A stretch of DNA of 64,000 nt from Bifidobacterium aerophilum (GTDB taxonomy: Bacteria; Actinomycetota; Actinomycetes; Actinomycetales; Bifidobacteriaceae): positions 62,001 through 126,000 of the forward strand of contig NZ_WHZW01000005.1 in the NCBI RefSeq assembly GCF_010667685.1, in the 5' to 3' direction. Shown one piece after another: positions 29,641-40,495 of the stretch. The translations under genes and the position numbers were made by a program. The notes beneath the pieces are model-generated. The model made no database searches and had not been told where the DNA came from. It saw only the letters and a program-made list of their open reading frames with translations. Positions within the stretch are counted from its first letter, which is position 1. Each line of letters starts with the position of its first letter.

Positions 29641-31254
29641 CTACTTGACGTTCTCGTCGTAGAGCTTCTGCCAGGTCTGGATGCCCTGCTCGAGGCCGGA
29701 GTTGTTCAGCTTCTGAACATAGGCGTCCCACTCCCCATCGATGCCGCCGTTGACGACCCACTTCGAGAACTGCGACAGCGCGTAGTTCGTGACGGCGGTG
29801 TTGATGTTGGCCAGCTGCGTCGACTGGTCGGTGCTGGGCTGGACGTACGAGGGCATGTAGTCGTCGGACTCTGCGAGGGTCTTGTAGATGTCGCCGTACG
29901 CGGTCTCGACATCCTTGAGGACATAGTCGTCCTGCTCGCGCGAGGTGGCGTCCTTGGAGGTCAGCGTGACCTCCGGGGGAATCCAACCGGCGAAGTAGCC
30001 GTAGATGGCTTCCAGCTTCGGCTGGGTCTCGGCGTTGACCTGGGTCTTCTCGTAGTGGTGATTGCCCTTGTCGGTGGTGAACTCGGGGATGGAGCCGACG
30101 TACTGTTCGACGGAGATCTTCTCGCTGTACAGCGCGTTGACGATCTTCCAGATGGCGTCCTTGTTCGGGGCCTCCTTGGCCACGGACAGGCGGCCGTTGA
30201 CGATCATGAACTCGTCGGCGTTGTAATCCCAGCTCGGCTCGCTGGACGCGGTCGCTTTGAGCGGCGGCAGCGAAACATAGTCGTACATGTTGTTCTGGCC
30301 GAAGGAGGTCAGTTCGTTGAAGCCGACCTGCACGCCGACGGTTTCCGGATCGGCCTGGATGTCGGCGTTGTACTTGTTCACGTCCTGCGTCAGGGTGTTC
30401 TTGGGCAGCAGCCCCTCGTCGACGAAGCGGTTCAGCATCGTCACCAGGCTCTTGTATTCGTCGGAGACGAGGAAGTTGCCGACCTTGCCGTCCTTGACGT
30501 AATAGCCGTTGACGCCGGCGGTGTTCTTCACGAGCTGCGTGGTGATGCCGGTGGACCCCATCATGCCGAAGATGAAGTTGCTGCCGATGGTGGTGGTGAC
30601 GAGCGGCGCGAAGCTGAACGGCACCTCATCGGCCTTGCCGTTGCCGTTCGGGTCCTGCGTCTTGAACGCCTTGAGCACGGTTTCGAGCTCGTCCCACGTG
30701 GTCGGTTCCTTGAGGCCCAGCTTGTCGAGCCATTTCTTGTTGATCATGAGTCGGATGGCGGAATTCAGGTTGGTGCTGTCCTTGGCGCTGGGCAGGCCGT
30801 AGATGTGGCCGTCCTGAGTGACCACCTTCTCGGCGTTCGGATAGGTTTCGAAGAACTTCTTGACGTTGGGCAGCTGCTTGTCGATGTGGGGTTTGAGATC
30901 CTCGAACAGATTGCCGAACTGCAGCGTGGAGGCCAGATCCATCGCGCAGATGGCCACGTCGGGGATGTTGCCGGAGGTCAGCATGCCCGGACGCTGCTGC
31001 TGCCACTGGTTGGTGTCCAGATCGGTCCACTCGATGTCGCAGTCGCAGGCCGCTTCGAGCTCCTTGGTCCACGACATCTCGTCCATCTTCGGGCTGTTGG
31101 ATACGTCGTGGACGACGCTGATCTTCACGACCGGCTTGCCGTCGGCGTTGACGCGGGTCTGCGATCCGCTGGACGAACTGCCGCATGCGGCCAGCGCGGA
31201 CAGCGACATCACCGTCGCGGCGGTCGCCGCGATCATCTTGGTTATCGGCTTCAT
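29641..31254 (-). CDS. ABC transporter sugar-binding lipoprotein, LplA type
   Basis: 537 residues. Signal peptide with lipobox LSALAAC, lipidated Cys24, followed by a Ser/Gly linker. The large type-1 solute-binding fold has the family segment GMLTSGNIPDVAI and a C-terminal helical WQKLYDENVK. Its length and Lpl-type features match the two LplB/LplC permeases at 27283 and 26308, although lacI lies between. It has its own promoter and operator. The ligand is inferred to be an arabinofuranoside from the neighbours. Confidence 0.9.
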   Translation of the reverse strand: MKPITKMIAATAATVMSLSALAACGSSSSGSQTRVNADGKPVVKISVVHDVSNSPKMDEMSWTKELEAACDCDIEWTDLDTNQWQQQRPGMLTSGNIPDVAICAMDLASTLQFGNLFEDLKPHIDKQLPNVKKFFETYPNAEKVVTQDGHIYGLPSAKDSTNLNSAIRLMINKKWLDKLGLKEPTTWDELETVLKAFKTQDPNGNGKADEVPFSFAPLVTTTIGSNFIFGMMGSTGITTQLVKNTAGVNGYYVKDGKVGNFLVSDEYKSLVTMLNRFVDEGLLPKNTLTQDVNKYNADIQADPETVGVQVGFNELTSFGQNNMYDYVSLPPLKATASSEPSWDYNADEFMIVNGRLSVAKEAPNKDAIWKIVNALYSEKISVEQYVGSIPEFTTDKGNHHYEKTQVNAETQPKLEAIYGYFAGWIPPEVTLTSKDATSREQDDYVLKDVETAYGDIYKTLAESDDYMPSYVQPSTDQSTQLANINTAVTNYALSQFSKWVVNGGIDGEWDAYVQKLNNSGLEQGIQTWQKLYDENVK

Positions 31255-31392
31255 TGCTTCACTTTCTCCTTGAGTCGGAACCGTGGCGTTGAGCGAACCG
31301 TTCCGATGATGGTTTTGATGGATCAGTGAGAAAACGTCTTCGTTAAGGGCGTACGTCGTTGTTGATCAGGTTTGGCTTGATCTCCATCGAAC

Positions 31393-31442
31393 GAAAACGT
31401 TTTCTTGATATGCATCATAAAGCTACGATTCCCAAAAGTCAA
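31393..31442 (-). promoter_or_regulatory. LacI-controlled promoter of the binding-protein gene
   Basis: Minus-strand TTGACT (31437-31442) and TATGAT (31414-31419) are 17 bases apart. GAAAACGTTTTC (31393-31404) starts about 10 bases downstream of the -10. A half-site (GAAAACGTCTTC) lies further down the leader near 31328. Confidence 0.75.
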
Positions 31443-31518
31443 ATGACATGTGAAAGACCTTCGCCTTACTAGATACTTACTTAAAGCTGCCGAACACGCC
31501 AGGAACACCGACAGCAAT

Positions 31519-31572
31519 TTGCGAAACTCCATCACAATGCCTATATTGAACACAGATTTCGAAAACGTTTTC
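31519..31572 (+). promoter_or_regulatory. LacI-controlled promoter of the GH51 genes
   Basis: TTGCGA (31519-31524) and TATATT (31542-31547) are 17 bases apart. GAAAACGTTTTC (31561-31572) follows 13 bases after the -10. A second, weaker site CAAAAACGTTTGCG lies at about 31624-31636. Divergent from the binding-protein promoter; the 437-base gap between the genes holds no other supported feature. Confidence 0.7.
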
Positions 31573-31691
31573 TGCGGTCTGTCGGAGTCGCGCTCCGCAG
31601 AAGTATGTGACGGAATCGCAGTACAAAAACGTTTGCGCATATATTGCGGCGCGACGCAGCGCGTCGCCTCCAGCGTTAAGGAGCATCATCC

Positions 31692-34053
31692 ATGCCAACC
31701 CAACACACCATCACGGTCCGCACCGACGACCGCGTCAAGGAGCAGGGCGACCTGTTCGGCGTCTTCTTCGAGGACATCAATCACGCCGCCGACGGCGGCC
31801 TGTACGCCGAGCTCGTCCGGAACCGATCGTTCGAATTCGACCCGATCGACAACCCCGACTACACGCCGCTGACCGGCTGGACCGTACTGCCGCAAGGCGG
31901 CTCGACCAGAGCGACCGTCGCGGTCGACCATCCATTGAACGCCAACAACCAGCACTATCTCGTTCTCGGGCCGGCCGTATCCGCCGACGACGAACCGGCC
32001 GGCATCAGCAACGCCGGATTCAACGACGGCATCCCGGTGAGCGCGGACGACCAGTACGCGTTCTCCTGCTTCGCGCGCATCGACGACGCATCGGCCGCGA
32101 GCACGGCCACGCTGCGCGTCGAACTACGCTCCGCGGACCTGACGACCATCCACGCCGACGAGACGTTCACCGTCACAGCCGGCGAATGGACACGATTCGC
32201 GGCGACGTTCTTCCCCGACGCCGACGATCCGACCGCCGTCCTGGTCATCCGCAGCGACGAGCACGCGACCCTCGATCTCGACATGGTCTCGCTGCTCCCG
32301 ATCGACACGTTCGACGACGATCACGTGCTGCGCCGCGATCTGGCCGAAAAACTCGCGGATCTCAAACCCAGTTTCGTGCGCTTCCCCGGCGGCTGCCTCA
32401 TCCACGACGGCGCGTTCGACCCGGCCGCCCGCGACTCCGTCTACCGTTGGAAGTTCACCGTAGGACCGGTCGAGGAACGCCCGTCGAAACGCAATCGATG
32501 GAAGTACAACCAGACCTTCGGACTCGGCTTCTACGAATACTTCCGCCTGTGCGAGCAGATCGGCGCCGAACCGATCCCCGTCATCTCGCTCGGCTGCAAC
32601 GCGCATCATCATCTGCAGGACGACATCGGGAACCTCCAGTCGTGGATCGACGACGCGCTCGACGTGATCGAATTCGCCAACGGTCCCGTCTACAGCACGT
32701 GGGGCAAGGTCCGCGCGCAGATGGGTCACCCGGAACCGTTCAACATGAAGTACATCGCACTCGGCAACGAAGAGGAGTACCAGGAGTTCTACGACCGGTA
32801 CGAGATCGCCGTGCACCAGATCCACGACCGCTACCCGGACATCCGGATCGCCGGCAGCGCGGGCGTCTGCCCGTACAGCGACCTGTACGATCCGGCGTTC
32901 GAGCAGGGCGACCGGCTCGACACGCCGCTCATGGACGTGCACTTCTACCATGCGCCCGAATGGACGGTCATGAACGCCCACCGCTACGACCATCACCCAT
33001 ACCACACCAAGGTGTTCCTCGGCGAATACGCGACGCTCGACGACACCTGGTTCAACGCGCTGGCCGAAGCCGCGTTCATGACCGGACTCGAACGCGCCGT
33101 TGTTCAACAACGTGAAGTACACCGACTGGAAGCCGGACATGATCAACTACGACGGCCGCACATCCTATGGCACGCCGAGCTACTATGTGCAACGACTGTT
33201 CTCGCGCAACCAGGGCACGTCCCTGCTCGGCACCGGCGACGACATCACGCGCGGCCCGCGCTCCCGCTGGTCGGCGCGCGGCGACGCCTCGCTCAACATC
33301 ATCAACGCGCCGTTCACCGTCAACCGACTGACGATCACCGATCTCGACCATGACGGCGCCGTCCTGCAGCAGGAATCCGGCATCGAGATGACACCCGACG
33401 GCACCGCCACGCTGCCGCTCGACCTCGCCGGTTGCGAACACTTCCGGATCGACCTCGACTTCACCGCGCACGAGAAGCTCGATCCGGAATCCTCCGGCAC
33501 CGACGTCACCATCCGTTTCGCCGAAACCAGCCCCGACGACTATGTGGCGCTGGCCATCAACAGCTGGTGGGGCCGCATGCTCACGCTGCGCACCTACCAG
33601 CACGGCAAGGAGTCCTACTACAGCGCGATCCACGTCAACTACGCCGCGGAGACGACGCACCGCGCGCTGCTCGAGTTCGATCACGGCACGGTCAGTCTCG
33701 TGATGGACGGCAAGCCGATGCTTAACGAGACGCTGCTGCCGTATGAGCCGGACGATTTGTACTACTCGGCGGTACGCGACGCGGACGACACGGTGACCGT
33801 CAAACTCGTCAACGTGAAGGACACGCCGGCCGACGTACGGCTCGCATTCGACCACGCCGTCGACGCGACATACTCGGTCGAGCACATGGACGGATTCGCA
33901 TTGGACGCGCGCAACGATCTTGAACATCCGGCGCGGGTCGCCTCCAGCGAGCGCACCGAACACGCGGGAGACGCCGCCACCGAACCGATGACCGCACTCG
34001 ACTACCACGTGCCGGCCCACGCCGTGCACGTGCTGAAATTCCGGGTCGACTGA
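31692..34053 (+). pseudogene. GH51 alpha-L-arabinofuranosidase, frameshifted copy
   Basis: ATG 31692 follows AAGGAG. The frame matches the intact paralogue at 34125 up to Glu467-Arg468 and then turns to nonsense, running to 33353. The correct C-terminal part continues in another frame from about 33100 to 34053. Compared with the paralogue, about 29 bases are missing at about 33093-33099, between CGC microhomologies, which explains the shift. Both GH51 catalytic residues (acid/base Glu360 in LGNEEEY and nucleophile Glu445 in GEYA) lie before the break. The C-terminal beta domains would be lost or made separately, so activity is doubtful. It is the first gene after the operator, directly upstream of the intact copy. 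Confidence 0.85.
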
Positions 34054-34124
34054 TCCGTTCATCCCCATCCGCGCATCATCCAGCCATCATCCGAGCATCA
34101 TCCATGTACGTTCAGGAGCATTCC

Positions 34125-36542
34125 ATGTCCACGCAACATTCCATCTCGATTCACACCGACGACCGCGTCAAGGAGCAGGGCGACCTGTTCGGCGTCTTCT
34201 TCGAGGATCTCAACCATGCCGCCGACGGTGGCCTGTACGCCGAGCTCGTCCGGAACCGATCGTTCGAATTCGACCCGATCGACAACCCCGACTACACGCC
34301 GCTGACCGGTTGGACCGTATTGCCGACCGTCGGCGGCACTCGCGCGACCGTCGCCGACGCACATCCGTTGAACGCCAACAACCAGCATTATCTCGTTCTC
34401 GGTCCGGCCGTATCCGCCGCCGACGAACCGGCCGGCATCAGCAACGACGGGTTCAACGACGGCATCCCGGTGCAGGCCGGCAAACGGTACCGCTTCTCCT
34501 GCTGGGCGCGTATCGACGACGATTCGGCCGCGAGCACGGCCAAGCTGCTTGTCGAACTGCGATCGCATGATCTGACGGCCGTCCGGGCAACCGAGTCGTT
34601 TGCCGTCGCGGCCGGCGGATGGAGCAAGTTCGAGGCCGAGATGACCGCGGACCACGACGATCCGACCGCCACGCTCGTCATCCATAGCGATGACCGGGCG
34701 ACGCTCGATCTCGACATGGTCTCGCTGCTCCCGATCGACACGTTCGACGACGATCACGTGCTGCGCCGCGATCTGGCCAAGAAAATAGCCGATCTCAAGC
34801 CACGGTTCGTGCGCTTCCCCGGCGGTTGCCTCATCCACGACGGCGCGTTCGATCCGGCGGCGCGCGACTCGGTGTATCGCTGGAAGTTCACCGTCGGACC
34901 GGTCGAGGAACGCCCTTCGAAACGCAGCCGTTGGAAGTACAACCAGACCTTCGGACTTGGTTTTTACGAATACTTCCGTTTGTGCGAGCAGATCGGGGCG
35001 GAACCGATCCCGGTGATTTCGCTCGGCTGCAACTCGCACGACCACACCGAGGACCCGATCGAGAACCTGCAGTCGTGGATCGACGACGCGCTCGACGTGA
35101 TCGAATTCGCGAACGGTCCCGTCTACAGCACGTGGGGCCGCGTACGCGCCGATATGGGGCATCCCGAGCCGTTTGACATGAAGTACATCGCGTTGGGCAA
35201 CGAGGAGGAGTATCAGGAGTTCTACGACCGGTACGAGATCGCGCACCGCCAGATCCACGACCGGTATCCGGACATCCAGATCATCGGCAGCGCCGGCGCC
35301 TGCCCGTGCAGCGACGTCTATAAGCCGTCGTTCGAACAGGCCGACCGCACCGGCACGCCGATCATGGACGTGCATTTCTACCATTCTCCGGAATGGGTCG
35401 TGATGAACGCCTACCGCTACCATTCGCATCCGTACCATGCCAAGGTGTTCATCGGCGAGTACGCGACGCTCGACGACACATGGTTCAACGCGCTGGCCGA
35501 AGCCGCGTTCATGACCGGGCTCGAACGCACGCCGGCCGTGGCGATGGCCTGCTACGCGCCGCTGCTCAACAACGTGAAATACCGCAACTGGGACCCGGTG
35601 CTCATCGATTTCGACGGGCAATCGTCGTATGGCACGCCGGATTATTACGTGCAGCGCATGTTCTCGCGCAACCAGGGCACGTCCCTGCTCGGCACCAGCG
35701 ACGACATCGCGCATGTCGTGCCGTCCGGTTATCCGGTTGACGGCGCGGCGTCGATCGCCATCGGGGATGCAGGCATGACGATTGACGATCTTACGCTGAC
35801 CGATCTGACTCAGGCCGGTTCGGCTGATGGCGGCGGCGTGACGCTCCAGCACGAGTCGCATGTCGTGCTCGCACCCGACGGCACGATCGCGTTGCCGTTG
35901 CGCACCGACGGTCGCGAACATTTCCGTCTCGAATTCGATTTCGTACCCGCCGTGCCCGCCGACCCCGGTTCGGGCGGCAACGAGATGCGCATCCGCTTCG
36001 CCGGCACGACGGATGAGGACTACGCCGCGGTCACGATCAACGGCTGGTGGGGCCGTGCGCTGTCGCTGCGCACGTTCGAGCACGGCAAGGAATCGTATTA
36101 TGCCGTGTCGCACATCAAGTGCCTGCCGAACGTGTCGTATCACGCGCTAATGGAAGTCGACCACGGTACGGTCAGCTTCGCGCTGGACGGCGAGCGGATC
36201 TTCCGCGAGACGCTGCTGCCGTATGAACCGGACGATTTGTACTACTCGGCGGTACGCGACGCGGACGACACGGTGACCGTGAAGCTTGTGAACGTGAAGG
36301 ACACGCCGGCTGACGTACGGCTCACGTTCGATCATGCCGTCGACGCGACGTACTCGGTCGAGCACATGGATGGATTCTCGTTGGATGCGAAGAACGATTT
36401 CGAGCATCCGGCACGGGTCTCGCCCAGCGAGCGCACCGAACACGCGGGAGATGGCGTCAGCCCGGTGTACGAACTGGATTACCCGCTTCCGGCACATGCC
36501 GTGCATGTTCTGAAATTCCGGCTCATCGGCGAAGAGAACTGA
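34125..36542 (+). CDS. GH51 alpha-L-arabinofuranosidase (intact copy)
   Basis: 805 residues. Removes alpha-L-arabinofuranosyl groups from arabinan, arabinoxylan or glycoprotein oligosaccharides. The N-terminal FGVFFEDLNHAADGGLYAELVRNRSFEF and a CBM4/9-like segment (about 60-200) mark the larger GH51 type also seen in plants. The acid/base is Glu360 in LGNEEEY, the nucleophile Glu445 in GEYA. An inserted beta-sandwich (about 550-690) precedes the C-terminal arabinofuranosidase domain. No signal peptide, so probably cytoplasmic. ATG 34125 follows CAGGAG; ATG 34104 is an alternative. A near-identical tandem copy upstream is frameshifted. The gap of 71 bases suggests cotranscription. Confidence 0.9.
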   Translation: MSTQHSISIHTDDRVKEQGDLFGVFFEDLNHAADGGLYAELVRNRSFEFDPIDNPDYTPLTGWTVLPTVGGTRATVADAHPLNANNQHYLVLGPAVSAADEPAGISNDGFNDGIPVQAGKRYRFSCWARIDDDSAASTAKLLVELRSHDLTAVRATESFAVAAGGWSKFEAEMTADHDDPTATLVIHSDDRATLDLDMVSLLPIDTFDDDHVLRRDLAKKIADLKPRFVRFPGGCLIHDGAFDPAARDSVYRWKFTVGPVEERPSKRSRWKYNQTFGLGFYEYFRLCEQIGAEPIPVISLGCNSHDHTEDPIENLQSWIDDALDVIEFANGPVYSTWGRVRADMGHPEPFDMKYIALGNEEEYQEFYDRYEIAHRQIHDRYPDIQIIGSAGACPCSDVYKPSFEQADRTGTPIMDVHFYHSPEWVVMNAYRYHSHPYHAKVFIGEYATLDDTWFNALAEAAFMTGLERTPAVAMACYAPLLNNVKYRNWDPVLIDFDGQSSYGTPDYYVQRMFSRNQGTSLLGTSDDIAHVVPSGYPVDGAASIAIGDAGMTIDDLTLTDLTQAGSADGGGVTLQHESHVVLAPDGTIALPLRTDGREHFRLEFDFVPAVPADPGSGGNEMRIRFAGTTDEDYAAVTINGWWGRALSLRTFEHGKESYYAVSHIKCLPNVSYHALMEVDHGTVSFALDGERIFRETLLPYEPDDLYYSAVRDADDTVTVKLVNVKDTPADVRLTFDHAVDATYSVEHMDGFSLDAKNDFEHPARVSPSERTEHAGDGVSPVYELDYPLPAHAVHVLKFRLIGEEN

Positions 36543-36572
36543 GCGGAATCGCTTCCCGCAATCATCACGAAC

Positions 36573-36620
36573 AGGCCGTATCTGGGTCCACGAACAACAG
36601 TCTGATTCGATTACGGTCCT
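36573..36620. terminator. Imperfect hairpin C between convergent genes
   Basis: The left arm (36573-36588) and right arm (36604-36620) pair imperfectly around CCGTA/TACGG. First of a tandem pair after the GH51 stop; its arm is related to hairpin D. Confidence 0.4.
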
Positions 36621-36632
36621 GCGAACATGCAC

Positions 36633-36684
36633 AACGGCCGTATCTGAGTTGGCATGGTGCGTCATGAACTCAGGTACGGCCGTT
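36633..36684. terminator. Hairpin D between convergent GH51 and ROK kinase genes
   Basis: Arms 36633-36650 and 36667-36684, 18 bp with one G-T pair, outer arm AACGGCCGTA. It ends 14 bases before the ROK kinase stop codon. The GGCCGTA arm is shared with hairpins A and B. Confidence 0.6.
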
Positions 36685-36698
36685 GATTATGCCGACGG

Positions 36699-37604
36699 TC
36701 ACGCCAGCGCGGCGCCGATGGCGCCGAGCGGGGCGTCGGCCGGGGCGAGACGTATGCGCGATCCGAGGTCCAGACCCTTGAGGAACGGGCAGGAGGCCTC
36801 GCGCGCGTGCAGTTCGTCCAGCGTGACGTCGATCAACGGCTGTCCGGTCTTCGCCATGCCGCCGCCGAAGATGATCATGCGCGGGTCGACCGACTGCGCG
36901 GCGATCTGCACGGCGTCCACGATGGCATGCGTCACCATGGCCAGCACGCGCCGCGCATCGGCGTCGCCGCCACGGGCCTTGGCGATCAGGTCGGGCATCG
37001 GCGGCACGCCGTCGGCGGTCGGCCACAGACGCGCCACGGACGCGCCCGAGCACACGGTTTCAAGGCAGCCCTGCTGGCCGCACGGACAGGCGAAACGGTT
37101 CGGATCGACCGGCACGTGGCCGATTTCGCCGGCCGCGCCGCTGTAGCCGTGCTGCAGCACGCCGTCGATGAGGATGCCGGCGGCCAGGCCGGTACCGAAG
37201 TTGAGGAACACGACCGTGCCGTCGGTGTCGTCGCCGCACAGCACCGCGGCCGCGCCGACCGCCGCCGCGTTCACGTCGTTGTCGACGTGCACCGGCAGGC
37301 CGAGACGCTCGCCGGACAGCGCGCCCAATTCCAGCGTGTCGATGTCGAGGTTGACGACGTTGGCGATGCGGCCGGTCGTCGAATCGACCTGACCGGGCGT
37401 GCCCATGCCGACGCGCGTCACGTCGGAGAGCCGGTCGCCGGCGACCTCACGTACGAGAGACACGACGTCCTCGACGACGTTGTCGCCGCCGCGGCGGGCG
37501 GGGACGCGTTTCGAGTCAAGGACCGCGCCGGACGCGTCCGTCAGCACCGCTTCGATCTTCGTGCCGCCGATGTCGACGCCGACCAGATACTGCTTATCCG
37601 TCAT
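36699..37604 (-). CDS. ROK-family sugar kinase
   Basis: 301 residues, no DNA-binding domain. Complete kinase signatures: ATP loop VGVDIGGTKIEA, catalytic Asp in HVDNDVNAAA, NFGTGLAAG, EIGHVPV and the zinc motif CPCGQQGCLE. It could phosphorylate glucose, GlcNAc or mannose; sequence alone does not decide. ATG 37604 is preferred, with AGAGGAA upstream. It sits 51 bases after galT2 in the nahK operon. In the lnp operon of B. longum this last place is held by a UDP-glucose 4-epimerase gene, so the arrangement differs. Confidence 0.85.
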   Translation of the reverse strand: MTDKQYLVGVDIGGTKIEAVLTDASGAVLDSKRVPARRGGDNVVEDVVSLVREVAGDRLSDVTRVGMGTPGQVDSTTGRIANVVNLDIDTLELGALSGERLGLPVHVDNDVNAAAVGAAAVLCGDDTDGTVVFLNFGTGLAAGILIDGVLQHGYSGAAGEIGHVPVDPNRFACPCGQQGCLETVCSGASVARLWPTADGVPPMPDLIAKARGGDADARRVLAMVTHAIVDAVQIAAQSVDPRMIIFGGGMAKTGQPLIDVTLDELHAREASCPFLKGLDLGSRIRLAPADAPLGAIGAALA

Positions 37605-37655
37605 GATGATGATTCCTCTTTTCCGGCTTTCCGGTACGCGGAAAGCCATGTCGTT

Positions 37656-39175
37656 TCACGCCGAGCGGAAGCCCAGCGTCTCCAGGAACGAACGGGTCTG
37701 CTCCTTGCGCTTGAATACGGCGGTGTTGCCGAGGATGCGTTCGCATACGCTGCCCAGCTCGTCGCGCACGGCGGCGCGGATCTCCTCGCGGTCGCGCGAG
37801 CCGTGCAGCGCGGCGGTCAGTTCTTCCCATTCGAGCGTGAACTCGCCGACCGACTCGGGCAGTTCGCTTTCCCCGGCGGCGAGCGCGTCCTCGATCACGC
37901 CGAGCTGGTCGACGAGACGGCCGGGCAGGATGAACAGGCCCTGCGCCTCGATCAGGCCGATCGGCTCCTGCTTGACGGGCCAGAACTCCGGGTGCGCGTG
38001 GAAGATGCCTTCGGGGTATTCGTCGCTGACCGCGTTGTTGCGGAAGATCAGGCTCATCTCGTAGCCGCGTTCGGTGATGATCACGCTCGGCGAAAGCGCG
38101 GACTGCCGGTTGCCGTCGGCGTCGTGGCTGGCGATGCCGGCCTCGGCGTCATCGTAGCGCACCCAGGCCTCGCGGATGATGTCGGCGACCTCGACGATCT
38201 CGTCGCGCGAACGCGACACGACGCGCACGGCCGTGCCGGGCCAGTCGAGGATCTCGACCGTCGCCGCCTCGTGGCCGGGCAGAGTCAGGCTCGCCCAGGT
38301 CTCGGCTTTGAACATGGGCAGGATCTCGCCGCCGCCCTGGTAGTGATCGTGCGCAAGCACCGAGCCGCCGATGCGCGGCAGCGCGGCGTTGCATCCGAGG
38401 AAGTATCCCGGGAACCGGTCGACGAAGTCGAGCAGGTGCACGAAGGTGATGCGGTCGACGTGCATGGGCGTGTGCTCCATGTTCACGCAGATGCCGTGCT
38501 GACGGAAGTAGCCGTACGGCGAGAACTGCCAGAACCACGGGCTGCCGCCGAGCTCGACCGGCAGCGTGCGCAGCGTGCGCTTGTCGCGTCCGGCGAAGCC
38601 TTCGTTCTCATGGCAGATCGTGCATGACGGGTAGCCACCGGCGACGGCGTTGCCGGCCGCGGCCTTCTTCATGTTCTTGAATTCGGGCTTGGCGAGGTTG
38701 ATCGTCACGGTCAGGCCGTGCGAGTCGAACCGCGGGTTCCGGTCGAGCGTGGCCTTCTTCACGTAGGTGTTGTCGACGCAGTAGTCGTAGAACCAGCGCA
38801 TGGCCTCCATGCCGCCGTCGCGCGTTTCGAGTGCCGCGAAGCGGTCGTCGATGGCGGACGGCGCGGCCGACAGGATGCCCATGACCGCGTCCGTCGTGGA
38901 GGCGCCTTCGCCCTCCTCGATCAGGCCGGCGTCGGTCGCGGCCGTGCGGAAGTCCGCCACCAGTTCATCCACGCCCTTGTTGCCGGCCGTCTCGCCGGTC
39001 GGACGGTACGAGGAGAGCGAGAACAGTTCGAAGATGCGGTTGCGCGCCAGGTCGGCGTCGCGCGGGTCGAGGTCGAGATGGTTCACGGCGTGGTCGACGA
39101 GCGCGTCGATGCTCGCGTACACGGCGTCGATCGGCGTCGTCGACTCGGCCGAGGTGGTCGGTGTCGCGTCCGTCA

Positions 39176-39176
<1 letters not shown>
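37656..39176 (-). CDS. lnpC: UTP-hexose-1-phosphate uridylyltransferase (GalT2/LnpC)
   Basis: 506 residues. Transfers UMP to GlcNAc-1-phosphate or galactose-1-phosphate, feeding UDP-sugars. It belongs to the larger Firmicutes/actinobacterial GalT class, with the HDHYQGGGE active-site motif containing the nucleophilic His and the FPGYFLGCNAALPRIGGS segment. ATG 39176 overlaps the nahK stop (TGATG), giving translational coupling. It works with NahK and the GH112 phosphorylase in the lacto-N-biose/galacto-N-biose pathway. Confidence 0.92.
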
Positions 39177-40392
<1,216 letters not shown>

Positions 40393-40446
40393 ATGATCGA
40401 CTCCATTGTCGATTTCGGTTTTCCGATATGAAATTTACATTAATAA

Positions 40447-40484
40447 GGGGCTTCCCCGGGCCGTAATCGGTCCGGAAAAGCCCC
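40447..40484 (-). terminator. Terminator after the GH112 gene
   Basis: Stem GGGGCTTTTCCGG/CCGGGGAAGCCCC with a 12-base loop, followed by TTATTAA on the minus strand, 12 bases after the GH112 stop. It separates GH112 from nahK. Confidence 0.75.
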
Positions 40485-40495
40485 GGATCACGCAC

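Noticed and set aside
29641..31254. Frameshift or truncation in the large binding protein
   Set aside because: At 537 residues it is longer than family-1 binding proteins but fits the LplA type; the frame is continuous with a good lipobox.
31450..31872. Small gene starting in the GH51 leader
   Set aside because: It runs into the GH51 gene out of frame, crosses the promoter and operator, and has no ribosome site.
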